Below are positions 1 to 12,149 of a DNA stretch of 64,000 nucleotides, piece after piece. Position numbers and translations under genes: made by a program. Numbering within the stretch: position 1 is the stretch's first letter; each line of letters starts with the position of its first letter. The notes beneath the pieces were generated by a model, which saw only the letters and a program-made list of their open reading frames with translations, made no database searches and was not told where the DNA came from. This stretch comes from Phocoena phocoena (taxonomy: Eukaryota; Chordata; Mammalia; Artiodactyla; Phocoenidae), in contig NC_089236.1 in the NCBI RefSeq assembly GCF_963924675.1, positions 32,387,319 to 32,451,318 on the forward strand, written 5' to 3'.

Positions 1-129
1 ACACTCAGTGAGTTCTAGAAAATACAGTTGCCAAGTTTAAGGCTCTGAGGTGTAGGAACTGGGGTCGGGAGAGAGCTGCACAGAGCCATGATGGGGATAA
101 TGCCCTGGGCACTCATGGGATTAGTCTGA

Positions 130-300
130 TGTTCTCTCAGGGCAGGAGCCAGAGAACATTTTCTGTAAAGAGCCAGACAGGTTTTGTGGAACATAAGTTC
201 TCTGTCACGACGATAACTCAGCTCTGGCAGTGCAGCCTCAGACGTGCGTAAACGAATGAGGGTGGCTGAGTCCCAGTAAAACTCATTAGAGGAAACTGGC
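130..300 (+). mobile_element. Non-autonomous hAT DNA transposon fragment
   Basis: The order of words (a TGTAAAGAGCCAGA-like block, then a CTCTGTC...AACTCAGCTCTG block, then a CCAGTAAAACT-like end) follows the known mammalian hAT repeat whose middle reads 'gtaaagggccagatag... ctctgtcgcaactactcaactctg... caataaaactttattt'. A better copy of the same family is at 12936-13465. The exact MER name was not checked. Confidence 0.55.
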
Positions 301-1232
301 AGTTAGCCGACCCCTGCCTGAGGTGGAGTTGATTGATGAGTTTTGGGGACTGTTAGTTGGGTGGTTGCAGGGATAAAGCAGGTTGAGGTCAGAGGAGGGT
401 GGTGGGAATAGTATTCTCACAGAGAGTTCATGTTATTCTAGGGCCCTGCATCCTACCAGCAGGGTGAGGGCTGGGTAATCCCTGTGGCATCTGGACCTCT
501 GCGGGCCTACTCAGACCCTGCTGTGGCCTCCTGGGTTTTAGCTAGACTAATGGGTAAATGGTGTGGTCACCTTCCAAAACACAAGTGAGGAAGAAGAGAC
601 ACTTTTGAGGGAAAAATGTTGAGTTTCATTTATGATGTTGACTTTGTTATCCGAGTAGAGACGACCAATTGAATTAGGGTCTGGAGCTCACAAGATGTCT
701 GGGTGGGACATATAAAGGCACCATCCTTGGGTAAAGGATAAATTGAAGTCTCACTCAGGCTTTAACTGAAGACAATCCCCTTGGGAACATTTAAGGGCAG
801 GCAGAAATGGTTTCCAGTTTTATATATTGATAAAATCAATCCCATGTTTTCTAAATCCCATCCTCATTTTGTGCTGGATGGGCACCAAGATTTTGAAAAG
901 TATGAGATGGAAAGTTTCCACATTCACAGATCAGATAAATGCACTACTTGTTTGAGGTTGTATAACCGAGGAATGAGTGCATGAAAAAAAGTCTTGAATC
1001 TCCTGCAATTATTTCAGTAGAGCACAATGATTAATGAGTTGAGGGTTGAAATATCCTCTTTCCTTTTGATGGCTCATTTTTCTGCCCATCATCACCTCTA
1101 GAAGAGGACAAAGAAATGAAATCATTTAACATTACTACCAATTAACAGCTTCTGTGGAGAAACTAATGGAAACTCTAGCATAAGTGGACGTTTTTAGGTT
1201 GTCTCTTTCTGTGCCCTGAGAACCCAGAAAAT
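301..1232. other. Unannotated single-copy DNA
   Basis: I see no repeat family, exon with splice sites or RNA gene here. A 67-codon open frame at 781-984 has no coding character that I recognise. Confidence 0.5.
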
Positions 1233-1745
1233 CAGTATGAGGTAGTGGAAATGTGGTGGTCTGTGCTGAGAATCTGAAGACCTGAATTTGAGGTGGTTTA
1301 GGTACAAACAGGACAGGTGACCTTGGGTTCCTCACTTAACCTCTCTGCCCTGCAGTGTTCTCACTTGTAAAGTGCCAACTACATGCCAAGTATATGCCAG
1401 ACACCATGCATACCCCTTGCTTCATTTAATAATTCCTACCTGGGCTTCTCTGGTGGCGCAGTGGTTGAGAGTCCGCCTGCCAAGGCAGGAGACACGGGTT
1501 CGTGCCCCGGTCCGGGAAGATCCCGCGTGCCGCGGAGCGGCTGGGCCCATGAGCCATGGCCGCTGAGCCTGTGCGTCTGGAGCCTGTGCTCCGCAATGGG
1601 AGAGGCCACAACAGTGAGAGGCCCGCGTACCGCAAAAACAAATAAATACATAAATAAATAATTCCTACCTAAAACAAGGTTGCTGTAAGAGCCACGGGAA
1701 ATGGATATAAAAGCACCTTGTAAACCATAAAGCAATACACCACAT
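1233..1745 (+). mobile_element. MIR SINE, split by a CHR-1 SINE
   Basis: The left part (1233-1441) has the MIR core, including a 'gaccttgggt..cctcacttaacctctctg' region. The right part (1671-1745) continues with the 'ggttgctgtaagag' and 'aaagcaccttgtaa' stretch typical of the MIR 3' half. A younger CHR-1 element at 1442-1656 separates them. Confidence 0.55.
1442..1656 (+). mobile_element. CHR-1-type tRNA-derived SINE
   Basis: This is a full-length copy. It has the tRNA-like head with an A-box-like region (TGGCGCAGTGG) and a B-box-like region (GGTTCGTGCC), the CHR body, the GCCCGCGTACCGC 3' end and an A-rich (AAAT)n tail. A perfect 14-bp TSD, AATAATTCCTACCT, lies at 1428-1441 and 1657-1670. 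It inserted into a MIR. Confidence 0.95.
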
Positions 1746-1869
1746 CAGGCATTCTATAACACTAATCACGGGTTTTCAGTGGCCCTAATTGCCACAGAAA
1801 TAGCAATCAGTTTGCCCATGTCTGAAAGCCTCATTCTGGGGTTCCGTTTTCTTTTGTGTTGCTGTTTTT

Positions 1870-2006
1870 CTTCTTCTTTTTTTTTTTTTCTTTTTTGGAT
1901 GTGCCCCACGGCATGTGGGATCCTTTTTCCCCCGACCAGGGATCAAACCCATGCCCCCTGCATTGGAAGGACAGAGTCTTAACCACTGGACCACCAGGGA
2001 AGTCCC
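1870..2006 (-). mobile_element. Short CHR-family SINE
   Basis: The minus-strand head ends (on +) in CCACCAGGGAAGTCC and is followed by a reduced body (GATCAAACCC B-box region, CCACGGCATGTGGGATCC) and a T-rich tail complement at 1870-1895. Near-identical 15-bp TSDs, TGTGTTGCTGTTTTT (1855-1869) and TGTGTTACTGTTTTT (2007-2021), prove retroposition. It lacks the CHR-1 3' body, so it is a shorter subfamily. Confidence 0.9.
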
Positions 2007-2021
2007 TGTGTTACTGTTTTT

Positions 2022-3538
2022 CATTATTGTTCTTAGGTTAAGGAACCAAACCTCCCATTTACTGCTTATGTTTTATACTAAAATTGCCAAACTCAGAAAA
2101 GGGAAGGTAAAGTTCTAGAATTCTTCAGTGACCCGAGACCCAATCCTCTTACTAAATGTGCTGTGACTTTTATAAATCCCAATCTGCTGCCCTTTCTAAA
2201 GCTCCCCTTAGCAAAGTAAAGGGTTTGGAAAAGGAATCCACAGGAGTGCTCTTTTCTGACCTGAGGAGGCAGTGCCATTAGGATATTATGGCATTCTTGC
2301 ATTATAATTTACACCTGCATTTCATGCATTTTATTCACCGCCAATAATTATTGAATAATTACTGTGTTCTCCCACTGCGGGCTCTCTTTGTACTCCCACT
2401 TCTCCCTAGGGTTTCAGCTAGATTGTTGCCTCTTGAAAGTTTCTTTCCTTCTGAAAAGCAGGCAGGTGGCTTGTAATTGTTATTTTTGAGCCAAAAATTT
2501 AAATAGGCAAGCTTTCTACCCAGTAGCCTATCTCCCCGGTTTCCGTGTGTACTGTTTACTGGAAGGATAACAGGAAGCAGCTTGTCCTAGGAAGTCACTG
2601 CTACTTAAAGACCTTAAAATTCATGTGTTTGTGACTCCCGTGTTACCTATTTTCATGTAGCATCTTCCAAATCTGCTAAGCTGATTTGAATTGAGATAAA
2701 TTAGATCATTTGCAGCCCAACTTGCCTGCCAAATTCAAACTGGCACTTGAAGCACTTTATGTATGTTTGGGGGTTTGCTGGAAGACAAAATCATCAAGAC
2801 TTAGCTATAGTGAAGGAGTTTGTTTGTTTTCCTGTATGGAAAACAAGTTAACTCCTGCTTCTTTTTGCTTTTTACTCCTTTGCTTCAAAAAAAAAAAAAA
2901 TAATTCCGCAGTCACCTGGTTAGTCTGTCTCCATATACATCCTCTAACTCAGAGATTTCTATCTTCTTGCCAGGAAACAAAAACTTCAGAGATTATAGAT
3001 AAATCTAAAGTATTAGGTATAATCTGATTGCTTTACCTACATGATCTTTTAGTCATTTCAGTGTCACTGCTCCCGGGGAAAGTCTTGTTAAGACTGGAAT
3101 TTTTACTCAACATTCCTTTCTGTTAAAAACCTATAATTACTCTTGGAACGAACTTAAACTTTTGTTACTTCCCAAAGAGTGCTTACGCTGAATCCTAAAG
3201 TGTTCATTGGGTTTTTGCCACCTACTTTACAACCACAATGAAACTCAATATATGATGGTTTAATAGACAAGTGTTTCTTGAGTCTGATTTTTGAAAATGG
3301 AGAAAAAAGCTGTTCTGGACTCCAAAGCTTTCACATAATTTATTATTCCACACATTTGTTATTGCGTATTTCACAATAAATACACAAAGGCTGCTTTCTG
3401 TATTTATTCAGACTTAGAAATTGTAACCAAAATGACCCAAGCCCTGGTATCACAGGATAACTGAATACTTATTATTAGAAGGCAAATTTTACTGGATAAA
3501 TGCAGACATTGCTCTAATTGGTTGTACAGTGTAACACC
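2022..3538. other. Unannotated single-copy DNA
   Basis: Nothing recognisable apart from a 14-base A-run near 2887. The open frame at 2710-3027 crosses the A-run and shows no coding signs. Confidence 0.5.
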
Positions 3539-3640
3539 CAGCACTTACTAAGGCAAAGTTGTTTACACTCATCTCTCAGTTAATCCTCACGTCAAGGTGT
3601 CCCTAAAGTAGGTGGGTAGAAAGTAGGAAATAATATGATC
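3539..3640 (-). mobile_element. Possible MIR fragment
   Basis: The stretch 'agcacttacta..caaagttgtttacactcat..tcagttaatcctcac' resembles the reverse complement of the MIR 3' half. It is short and diverged. Confidence 0.35.
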
Positions 3641-4370
3641 CTCTGCGCTATAGCACAAGAGTTGAGCTACTTGGAATTGGTTTGGAAATCTAAGCTCGGG
3701 ACACTCAGAATATCATCTTGTTCCCAGGAGTCTCCTCAGTTTCCAAGTGATTTTCCCATAAGAAAAGAGAAGATAATAAATAGAGTCATAGGAATGTTTG
3801 AAACTTCATTTTATGTTGTTGTAAATAATACATTCCTTTAAATAATATCCCTTTGTAAGCTCATGTGTCACCTCACCCAGCCGTCTCTATTATAAAAAAC
3901 TCAGATTTGGGACACGACAGATTGGCAATCCCAATGCCCCAATTGTTGTAAAATGTTTGATAAAGTTGAAGTCTGCCTTCATGTATATTTTAGACATTGG
4001 TCAGTTTATTCATTTAATAAATTATTACTGAACATCTGTACATGTTAGATACTGCACTAGGGCTGGTGATAAAACAAATAAAGCATAACCCCTGCTCTCC
4101 CTAGAACGCTCAATGATGCTAAATGTAAAATCAGAATGAAAATCTAGGAGATGAAATTATTTAGATAGAGAAATGACTGACCTCAAGAAATAATCTGTGC
4201 ATGGCCAAGATGTTACAACACATAACCAGTACACAATCACTTGTGTTGAGTCAGAGATATTAACTAATCCAAATACAGTAAATAGAAGAAAGTGAAATAA
4301 TTCACTTACTCATATATCATGTATTTATCATTCGCATACCTTTCTGTGCCCTCACAGAACTTACAGCCCT
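3641..4370. other. Unannotated DNA with a weak ancient-repeat trace
   Basis: At about 3990-4110 the words 'ttcatttaataaattattactgaac' and 'tagatactgcactagggctgg' recall a common old mammalian repeat (consensus '...tattgagcacctactatgtgccaggcactg'). I could not assign a class. Nothing else was seen. Confidence 0.35.
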
Positions 4371-5268
4371 TATTTACCAGTGTCTCCCTCAGTTTTCCCA
4401 GCTGTGAATATGTCCCCACATCCATTCAGTTGCCTAGACCAAATAGCAGGAATCAACCTTGATTCACTTCTTTCCTTCAACCTCAAACCTCCCCTGACCT
4501 CTCACCCCCAATTCAGAAGCAAACTCGGCCAACTCCAAAACACACTGAATGTACACTGTCTCACGGTCTGCAGTCACTGCTCTTGTCAAGCCCCGCCACC
4601 TCTCGTGTGGCCCTCGGTGGAGCCCTGAGTTCCCTGCCTCTGTTCTGCCCTTCCAACCCCAGCACACACAACATCCATTTCCAACTCAGCAGCCAGAGTA
4701 AACTTCTTAAAATGGAAACCAGCTGTATGTCAATTACATCTCAATTTAAAAAAAAAAAAGGAAACCAGATTGTGCCACTTATCAGTGCAAAGTGGCTCCC
4801 CTTGTACGGAATAAAATTCAAACTCCTTTTTTGGGGCTATGAAAGCACATATGATCTAGTCCCTGTCTTTCTCTCCAAGCTCAACTCCTACTATCACGGC
4901 CCACTCCCAGCCATACTGGACTTTCTGTGCCTCATGTTCACCAACTGCCTTCCCACTTTGAGCCTTTGTACAGGCTGGTCCTCCTAATCTTTACGTGGCT
5001 GGTTCCCTCATCACTCAGATCACAGCATAGAGTTATAGCCTCAGACATCTTCTTTGAGCTCTCCCTTTACCATCATATCACCACCAGTTTAATTCTCCAC
5101 ATACCACTTATCACACTCTGGGGGTATCCCTTTTTATTGGTTTATTTGATTGTTGTCTGTCCACCACCATTAAAATGGAAACTCCATGTCTATCTCATTG
5201 TGCCTAAAACAGTGCCTGATAATGTACCCAGTGCTCAATAAATATTTGTGGAATAAAAGGATGAATGA
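4371..5268 (+). mobile_element. LINE-2 (L2) 3' region
   Basis: This is a long stretch of C/T-rich sequence in the order of the L2 3' end. It includes 'gagcctttgtacaggctggtcctcc', a 'cttctttgagctctccct' block, 'attgttgtctgtccaccacc' and the ending 'cagtgctcaataaatatttgtggaa' near 5225-5255. Open frames here (4583-4987, 4927-5241) are relics or chance. A micro-insertion lies at 4723-4759. Confidence 0.75.
4723..4759 (+). mobile_element. Micro-retroinsertion of an L1 3' end
   Basis: Only 37 bases: about 25 nt resembling the last bases of an L1 3' UTR (compare 43488-43516), followed by a 12-13 base A-tail. It is bounded by a perfect 9-bp TSD, GGAAACCAG, at 4714-4722 and 4760-4768. It interrupts L2 sequence. 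This fits extreme 5' truncation by the L1 machinery. Confidence 0.75.
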
Positions 5269-5327
5269 TGTCAGCTAGAAAAGGTTGGGGGGCAGAATGA
5301 GGAACTGGAGGGAGAGGCGGGGAGGAG

Positions 5328-5492
5328 AACTGGGTTTAACCTCAAATCTGTCGCTCTGCAGTTTATGTGATCTAGCCCAAGTTATCAATGCTAAGCCATA
5401 ATTTCCTCTTCTGTAAAGTAGGAATAATAACTGTGAGCATATAAACTGCTCAGCTTTCTTCCTGTTATGTGTGGATGCTAAGTAAATATTAG
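5328..5492 (+). mobile_element. MIR SINE
   Basis: MIR-like order: 'ctgtcgctctgcag', 'tgatctagcccaagttatc', 'aatttcctcttctgtaaagtaggaataataa', and 'gatgctaagtaaatatta'. It is old and diverged. Confidence 0.6.
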
Positions 5493-7468
5493 TTTTAATG
5501 TGATATTATTAGGTGTGCTCTGTTATGGACCTGAACACTTCTAATATGTCACCCCATGAGTGGGATGAACTACACCTCCATAGCTTCCACCTCTTTCAAT
5601 ACGATTCTCTGCAAGTCAAGCAACTCTCTGATTATTAACTTGACCTCCTACATACCTGATTCATTAGTATCCTTGGCTGCCAATAAAAGCATATTTCCTG
5701 ATGAATATTAATAAGATAACACCATGTTTACATTTAGTCTCTTTTGAGTTTTGTTAGCTTGAGTCAGTCCCCTGAACTTATTCCTCTCTGGGAAAAACCA
5801 AACACAGAGGTGTGGGGCCTCCAAGGCTGCTGTCCAGGCCCTGCCCAATGGCTGCACCAAAGGCCCAGGCCCAGGAGAGCAACCCCAGGCTGTCCTGGAC
5901 AGCCGTTCCCAGTTGTGCACATGGACTCCCGTGCTTTGAATCTAATCACTCTTCCACATGATAACTCTTCTAATACTGAAAATTTTCTATTTTTCTTTTA
6001 CCTCCCTCCCCCAAATCTTCCCTCGAAGATGGATATCTGCATAGAATGAGAAATCACTGGGGCCGTTTTACAGTTCTGAGCTTCAAATGGGTCAGGAGTG
6101 ACACCGGCTGAGACATTTCATGTGTTTTTCTTTTAATCTGTCTTTGGGGGAAAGAGCTATATCTGTTATAGACTTAATATTTTTAGAAATTTAATGGGCT
6201 CATTTAGAAGTAAATATTTTAAATGGGCCACCCACTCATTGCCTTAACTGCATCTTACTGTGGCATTATCACAGAGGCTTCAAACCTCAGGGACCCAGAA
6301 ACCTTTTAACACTCTGTTTAGTAAACGATAAACTCTTGGTTGATGATCTGAGTTCACTCTCCCTTAGCGCAGATCAGGCTGCTGAGCAGGTGATATTTCA
6401 GTCATTTGAATGTCAGTCTAAAAGCATGAACATCTCTGCCACACATCATCAGAGCCCCGGGTCATTTACACTTGTGGTTGTCTTACTTCACAGCCCAGAG
6501 CTTTCCCCGAGCTGCTGTCATTCTGACCCTGAGGCCGCCCTTCACAGCCTCCTGACTCCACTCCCCACATCCCCTTTCAAGCCGACACTGAGCAGAAGTT
6601 GACCTTGTCCCATCAACCACTTACCCACACAGACCCAATTAATCTTTGGTTGCCAGTCAGTCTAACTCACTTTCCTCCTTGAATTCTATAGAATCTCACA
6701 GAAGGGAAGTTTCGGCTTCATTTTCTTCCATGTGGAATGAACTGTGGCTGAAACATAGATGGCTGCACTATGGAAGGATTTGAGGACCCCTGGGGACCAA
6801 AGGCATCTTCTTGTCAGAGTGTCAGTGTGTGGGAACCTACCCCTACTCCTTTCTTTTACTCTTTAGGGCTTCTTTCCAAGGATAAGAAATTCCTAGGTAA
6901 ATAACCAATTGCTTCCAACCTGGGAGTCTGCTCTAAGACAGATTCCACACAAAAATAAGGGGAAATGGATGGAAAAGGGCACCGAAGAAGGCATTCTGAG
7001 TGTCTCAAGGTGTATGAGGGTGCTGGGTGCCTGTGCATAGTGGGTGCCCAAGTGAGTTTAACCATGATTAGACCTGGCTTCAGTCAAGAACACAAAAACG
7101 TAAATCAGTTGTTATTTCAATAAATGTAGGGCAGAAGTCTATCATGAGGACTCGGTTCATCAGTGTTTAGAATATTCAAAATGCATTCAGACCACTTGTA
7201 AGATGATAACTATTGTCTACATGAGATGCCTATATCGTCATTGACCTGGATTTGATGAGCTGCTCACACGAGTAGAGTAAAGATTTGATTTGGGGTGCAA
7301 AGACTGAAAAGAAAGACAGCATTGCCCATGGAATGAGAAACTCAAGCAGTGGGGAAGATCAGTGGTCCATCCCACATTCCAACACCAGGGAAAACATCCC
7401 ATGGTGCCATCCTTGGAGTTTGTGAGGCCCACCCATTGTAACAACAGTTGGGGAATATACTTGGGTCC
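5493..7468. other. Unannotated single-copy DNA
   Basis: No repeat or gene recognised. Short overlapping frames at 5708-6049 and 6336-6602 lack splice sites or recognisable motifs. Confidence 0.5.
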
Positions 7469-8189
7469 TGTGATAGGCAGAATAACAGCTCCCACCCCCA
7501 AAGGTTTTCATGTCCTAATCCCCAGAAACTTTGCATATGTTAAATTACATAGTAAAGGAGAATTAAGGTTACAGATAGAATTAAGGTCTCAATCAGCTCA
7601 CCTGGAGATAGGTGAGATTATCCTCAATTATCTGGGTAGGCCAAATATAATCACAAAAATCTTTAAAAAGTAAAAGAGGGGGCTTCCCTGGTGGCACAGT
7701 GGTTGAGAGTCCGCCTGCCGATGCAGGGGACATGGGTTCGTGCCCTGGTCCGGCAAGATCCCACATGCTGCGGAGCGGCTGGGCCCGTGAGCCGTGGCCG
7801 CTGAGCCTGCGCATCCGGAGCCTGTGCTCCTCAACGGGAGAGGCCACAACAGTGAGAGGCACACATACCGCAAAAAAAAAAAAAAAAAAAAAAAGCAGTA
7901 AAAGAGGGAACCTGCAGAGGAGGTCAGAGTGATGATATAGGACGGACTTGACCCCTACTGCTGCTTTTGAAGATGGGAGAAGGGGGCCACGAAGCAAGAA
8001 ATACAGACAACAGGAAGAGTCAAGGACAGATTCTCTCCTAGAGCCTGGAGAAGGAACACAGCCCTGTGGGTACCCATGAGACCCACATTGGACTTATAAT
8101 CTATAGAACATGTAAGATAATACATGTGTGTTGTTTTAAGCCATTCAGTTTGTGATCACCTGTTACAACAGCCACAGAAAACTAATACA
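7469..8189 (+). mobile_element. MLT1-type (MaLR) LTR, split by a CHR-1 SINE
   Basis: It starts with 'tgataggcagaataacagctcc' and 'cctaatccccagaa'. It ends with 'gttgttttaagccattcagtttgtg', 'cctgttacaacagcc' and 'agaaaactaatacagg', the hallmarks of MLT1 mammalian LTRs. The interval 7681-7896 is a younger SINE. No internal retroviral sequence flanks it, so it is a solo LTR. Confidence 0.85.
7681..7896 (+). mobile_element. CHR-1-type SINE inside an MLT1 LTR
   Basis: Full-length copy with a long A-tail of about 24 bases (7872-7894). The TSD AGTAAAAGAGGG is perfect at 7669-7680 and 7897-7908. The host sequence is the MLT1 LTR, giving a clear relative age. Confidence 0.95.
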
Positions 8190-8899
8190 GGTCCCTTCCG
8201 AGGTGGAGATCCAGATGCCCTCCCACCAGGGATAATTTATCCAAAGTAGTGAATCATTTTTCAGTCTCTGTGGAGAGCACCTGCTCATCTTTTACCAAAA
8301 GCTAAAAGCTTCCCAATTCCACTCTCTCTTGTGGCATATGCTATTCAGACCAGCTCCTCTGTGGCCATAGGCATTCATAAGCCCTGGGTGGGCAGCAGAA
8401 TGCTAAGGGAAGAACATCCATTATTGGAAGTCAAAGTGAAACTTACGTTAGAACTTTTCAGCCTACTACTTCAAAAGAAGAGCTAAACTTGAAGGGCGTT
8501 GTTAGGGATCTGACTGTGCAGCTTTAGCAAAACAAATTCAGAGACAAAATGTGTCCTATATCTCTAGTTTACCTTTATTGTTCCAAAGAATAGCAGGGAT
8601 CTTAGAAGACTGTCATCTTACAGCACAGTGTGTGGAGTTATAGATGGAGGGGCAGTACTAATGGAGCTGCCTTGCTTTAGTAGGTTTAAGGAAAATCCTT
8701 GACATTATTTTCCTGCCGTTTTCTAAATTAAATTTATAAGAAATATTATGTATCCTGCTGTGCTGTGTGAAAGCTATATTCCTGTAAAGGGCTTATAATC
8801 ATATTTTAAAAGCTGGAGGGTGAAGTTTGTTCATGCCATCAAAGTCACAAAGTAAAAACTAGAGCCTTACCTTGTGCATTTTTATAATTGTAATACCTT
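8190..8899. other. Unannotated single-copy DNA
   Basis: No repeat, exon or RNA gene recognised. Confidence 0.5.
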
Positions 8900-9095
8900 T
8901 TGATATATATAACACCACAAAGTGCTTCCCTGATATTGTTTCATTAATCCTCAGAACATCCCCACTGGAGAGGTATATTTTTATCTCCACTTTGCATATG
9001 GGAAAACTGAGGCACAGTAAGTGTCAGCAATTTGCCTTGGCCTGCCAGTGGGTTGGCCTCACAGCTGGCACCGAAACGCCAGGATCTTAGCCCGA
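8900..9095 (-). mobile_element. MIR SINE
   Basis: Reverse-complement MIR order: 'caaagtgcttccctgatattg', 'tcattaatcctcagaac', 'tctccactttgcatatgggaaaactgaggcacag', then 'ctcacagctggcacc'. Confidence 0.6.
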
Positions 9096-9918
9096 AGACG
9101 ATTCACGCCATTCATCAGACAACAGTCATCTTGCTAATCTACCTTTCTGCAGGTACAGAAATAACTCTAGGAGGACTTCTGCATTGCTCAAATTTTATCT
9201 TCAAGGTCCTCAAGAAAAAAACCCTATAAATAGATTTTCTGTTAATTCCACTACATCTGCTTAAAATAATTATGAACAGTCAGTAGTTCGGAGCGGGAGG
9301 GTTCACAGTGGGGGCGTTTTGAAAATTTAGTGGGAAATGTGGATGCTCTGGGAAAATGCAACAGGGACTGAGTCTGGGGAGCCGGAACAGGACTGTCGGG
9401 GAAGCTGGAAGCTCCCACAGCCACCTGCCCACCGGAAGCACTCATCTCCTCTCAGACCACGGAACTCCAGACCTTTCGGGACATCATGTTCCTGGGCAGA
9501 GAGGTTACTCCTCTTTTTCTACAGGCTTTGATTTTACCCTAGCTCTCAAGCCACTGCTTGACATGCTTTCAACCAATGATTATGCTCCAGGTTTGAACAT
9601 CTTGATAGAAAACTACAGTAACCTAAAATCTTTACCCCTGCCCTGTGCCTTTGCAGGAGCAGGAGGTCCAAAATCTCCTTCTCTCTGCTTGTTCCCTCAG
9701 TTGTATTTCCCTGAGCAACATAGAACCAAAGTCTTGAGAATCTTACAAACAACAGAGGTGAATAAATGATGTTTTAAGCCCCACTATGTATAGGCATTAA
9801 TCTCGGTATGTCACTCCAGCAGCCTCACTAGAATTAGGCTGCCCCTGTTGTTTAAGGGTGTTTTATCCTCAACACCCTTTAATAAAAAAATTGGGATATT
9901 GTTCCTAGTTCTTCTTCC
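9096..9918. other. Unannotated single-copy DNA
   Basis: Overlapping open frames at 9337-9769 (up to 137 codons) have no recognisable domain and no clear splice sites. I treat them as chance. Confidence 0.45.
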
Positions 9919-9927
9919 TGAGAACTT

Positions 9928-10142
9928 TTTTTCTTTTTTTTTTTTTTTGCGGTACGCGGGCTTCTCACCGTTGTGGCCTTTCCCGTTGCGGAGCACAGGC
10001 TCCGGACGGGCAGGCTCACCGGCCATGGCTCACGGGCCCAGCCGCTCCGCAGCACGCGGGATCTTCCCGGACCGGGGCACGAACCCGTGTCCCCTGCCTC
10101 GGCAGGCGGACTCTCAACCACTGCGCCACCAGGGAAGCCCCG
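9928..10142 (-). mobile_element. CHR-1-type SINE
   Basis: Full-length minus-strand copy with its T-tract at 9928-9948 and its head end at CCACCAGGGAAGCCCC. TSD TGAGAACTT at 9919-9927 and 10143-10151. It keeps many CpGs, which suggests a younger copy. Confidence 0.95.
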
Positions 10143-10151
10143 TGAGAACTT

Positions 10152-11170
10152 ATTTAAAACAAAGGTAGTGAATTTATTTGGATAATTAACGTTTTCTATT
10201 CCTTTCTTCGTATGCCCATATGCTATATGTGTCACTGTGTTGCAAATGCTCAGTTGTTCTGTGAGTTATTTATACAAATAGTTGATTGACTATAGCTGCA
10301 CAGAAGCACATTTTAGAGCAAAGTTTCCATTCCAGGATTAAGATTAACAATGGGGAGACAAGGGGCTTGCTCTGCCTGTTCCCTCCTGGACAGGGTAGGT
10401 GGTCTTACACAGTGTTGTTTCTCACACAGGGTGTGGGGTGCCAACTGGAGGGTTTCCCAGACCTGCCAGCCAAGCCCCAGCCATATCCTCTCACTTCAGA
10501 TCATTCCAGTCTGTGCCAGTGGTTTTATGCTGCCAGCACCCCGGGTTCTAAGGGTTCCCGCTGGCCACAAGCATGCTCAGCCTGAGAGGAGGAACTGTCA
10601 GAGGCACTGGGGAGTGACCACCGCTGGTGCAGCACTAACCAGATGTGAATTGGGATGAGTGGATCCGTGTTCCACCCTCCTGGCCTCTCAGGTAGAATAC
10701 TTCTGAGGCATATTCTATACCATCTCCCAGACGCCCCTTAGAGGATGCAACCCAGTCGCCCACAGAAGTAACCTGTCCTCTGAGCACCCTGTCTCGGCTT
10801 CCTTCAATTCCCAATCTCACTTCCCCACTCCCTGTTGTCCCCTCCTGGAATAACTTCCCAAATAAACTCAAGGTTGGCTTCTGGGGGTACCCAACCTAAC
10901 TCACCCATGTTTCCTGGACTTCTGTCTTCCTATTGAATCATAGAGTTGCACGGGACCTTCCAAATCATCTAGCTCCTGACAGACCTTTGGGGGTGGAGGA
11001 AGGGCAAGAAATCAGGACTCTGGCCATTTTCTTCAGCTAGAGCAGGGGAATTTCTATGTGTTTTACCTCTCATCTTCCAGGTAATATTCCACTTGAACTA
11101 AACGATCTAAACCTTGAAAAAGTTGCTTGAAAACCATAGATCTAGGGAAACGTATTTCCCTATCCAGGAA
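10152..11170. other. Unannotated DNA with one short old-repeat trace
   Basis: At 10937-10975 'aatcatagagttgcacggga...aaatcatctag' matches the start of the same ancient repeat family seen at 52340-52760. Nothing else was recognised. Confidence 0.4.
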
Positions 11171-11617
11171 CCCCCTCTGTGTTAGTTTCCTATTGCTGCT
11201 GTAATAAATTACCACAAACTTTAAAACTACAGAAATTCATTTTTTCACAGTTCTGGAGGACAGAAGTCTGAAATCAAGGTGTCAGCAAGGCCAGTTTGCT
11301 CCAGAGGCTCTGTGGGAGAGTCTTTCCTGCCTCTTCCAGTTTCTGGTGGCTTCAGGCATTCCTTGGTTTGTGACAGCATCACTCCAATCTCTGCCTCCAT
11401 CTTCACATGGCCTTCTCCACTGGCTTTGCATCCTCTCACCTTTTGTCTTTCACAAGGACTGTTCTCATTGGATTTAGTGCCCACCCAGATAATCCAGGAT
11501 GATCTTAATTTATTTATATCTGCAGAGATTCTTTTTCCAAATAAGGTCATATTCACAGGTTCTTGGGGTTAGGACATGGACAGATCTTTTGGGAGCCACC
11601 ATTCAACCCACAACATC
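11171..11617 (-). mobile_element. MLT1-type (MaLR) LTR
   Basis: The reverse complement of the MLT1 consensus is easy to follow: 'gttagtttcctattgctgctg', 'cacagttctggaggacagaagtctgaaatcaaggtgtcagcaagg', 'cccacccagataatcc', 'ccaaataaggtcatattcacaggttc', 'ggttaggacatgga'. It has the opposite orientation to the copy at 7.5 kb. Confidence 0.85.
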
Positions 11618-11929
11618 ATCCATGGTGTCTCTGGCCATCACAGCACAAACCTGTAATGATTAGCTACTCCTTCCTTCACAAGGCAGGTGATTCCATCTTT
11701 GCTAAATTCAAATTTCATAAAGAGAGTCTTCTTACTGTGCCCAATATTGTGCCCAAATTGACTGTCTATAACTTTTCCCCATCAGTCCTGCTTCTGCCTA
11801 TGGTGACATCCAGGGGAAATTCTGTTCCTTTCCAATGAGATTAATGAATTGAGCTGAGCCTAAAAATTTGGGGTCAGAAAAATTTGGAAGTTTGTAACGT
11901 CAGGGCAATCTGGACAACTAATTCAACCT
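11618..11929. other. Unannotated single-copy DNA
   Basis: Nothing recognised. Confidence 0.45.
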
Positions 11930-12149
11930 AATTCATCAAATATTATGTGTTTACTTTGTGCAGTGTACTGTGGTGGATGGTGCAGAAGATTCTAAGATGG
12001 GTAAGAGAATCCAGGATGCAGTTTGTGAGCATCTAGCAGGGCCACAGGACATGTTCACACATAACTATTACACAACTAACAATAAGACAAGGTAGAAGGT
12101 GATGGAGGTCATAAAAGAGGCTTAACAAAGTGCACTGCGAGTTAGATGA

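Noticed and set aside
1442..1520. tRNA gene-like A and B boxes
   Set aside because: They are the tRNA-derived head of a SINE with TSDs and an A-tail, not a tRNA gene.
1372..1735. Overlapping open frames in both strands rich in G, P, R and C
   Set aside because: They lie within a CHR-1 SINE. The same frames recur at every CHR-1 copy (7.7, 9.9, 19.0, 25.5, 28.3, 39.3, 41.5, 48.7, 63.1 kb), so they are repeat shadows, not genes.
4583..5241. Two overlapping frames of 134 and 104 codons
   Set aside because: Inside L2 3' sequence and crossing the micro-insertion; no coding signs beyond repeat content.
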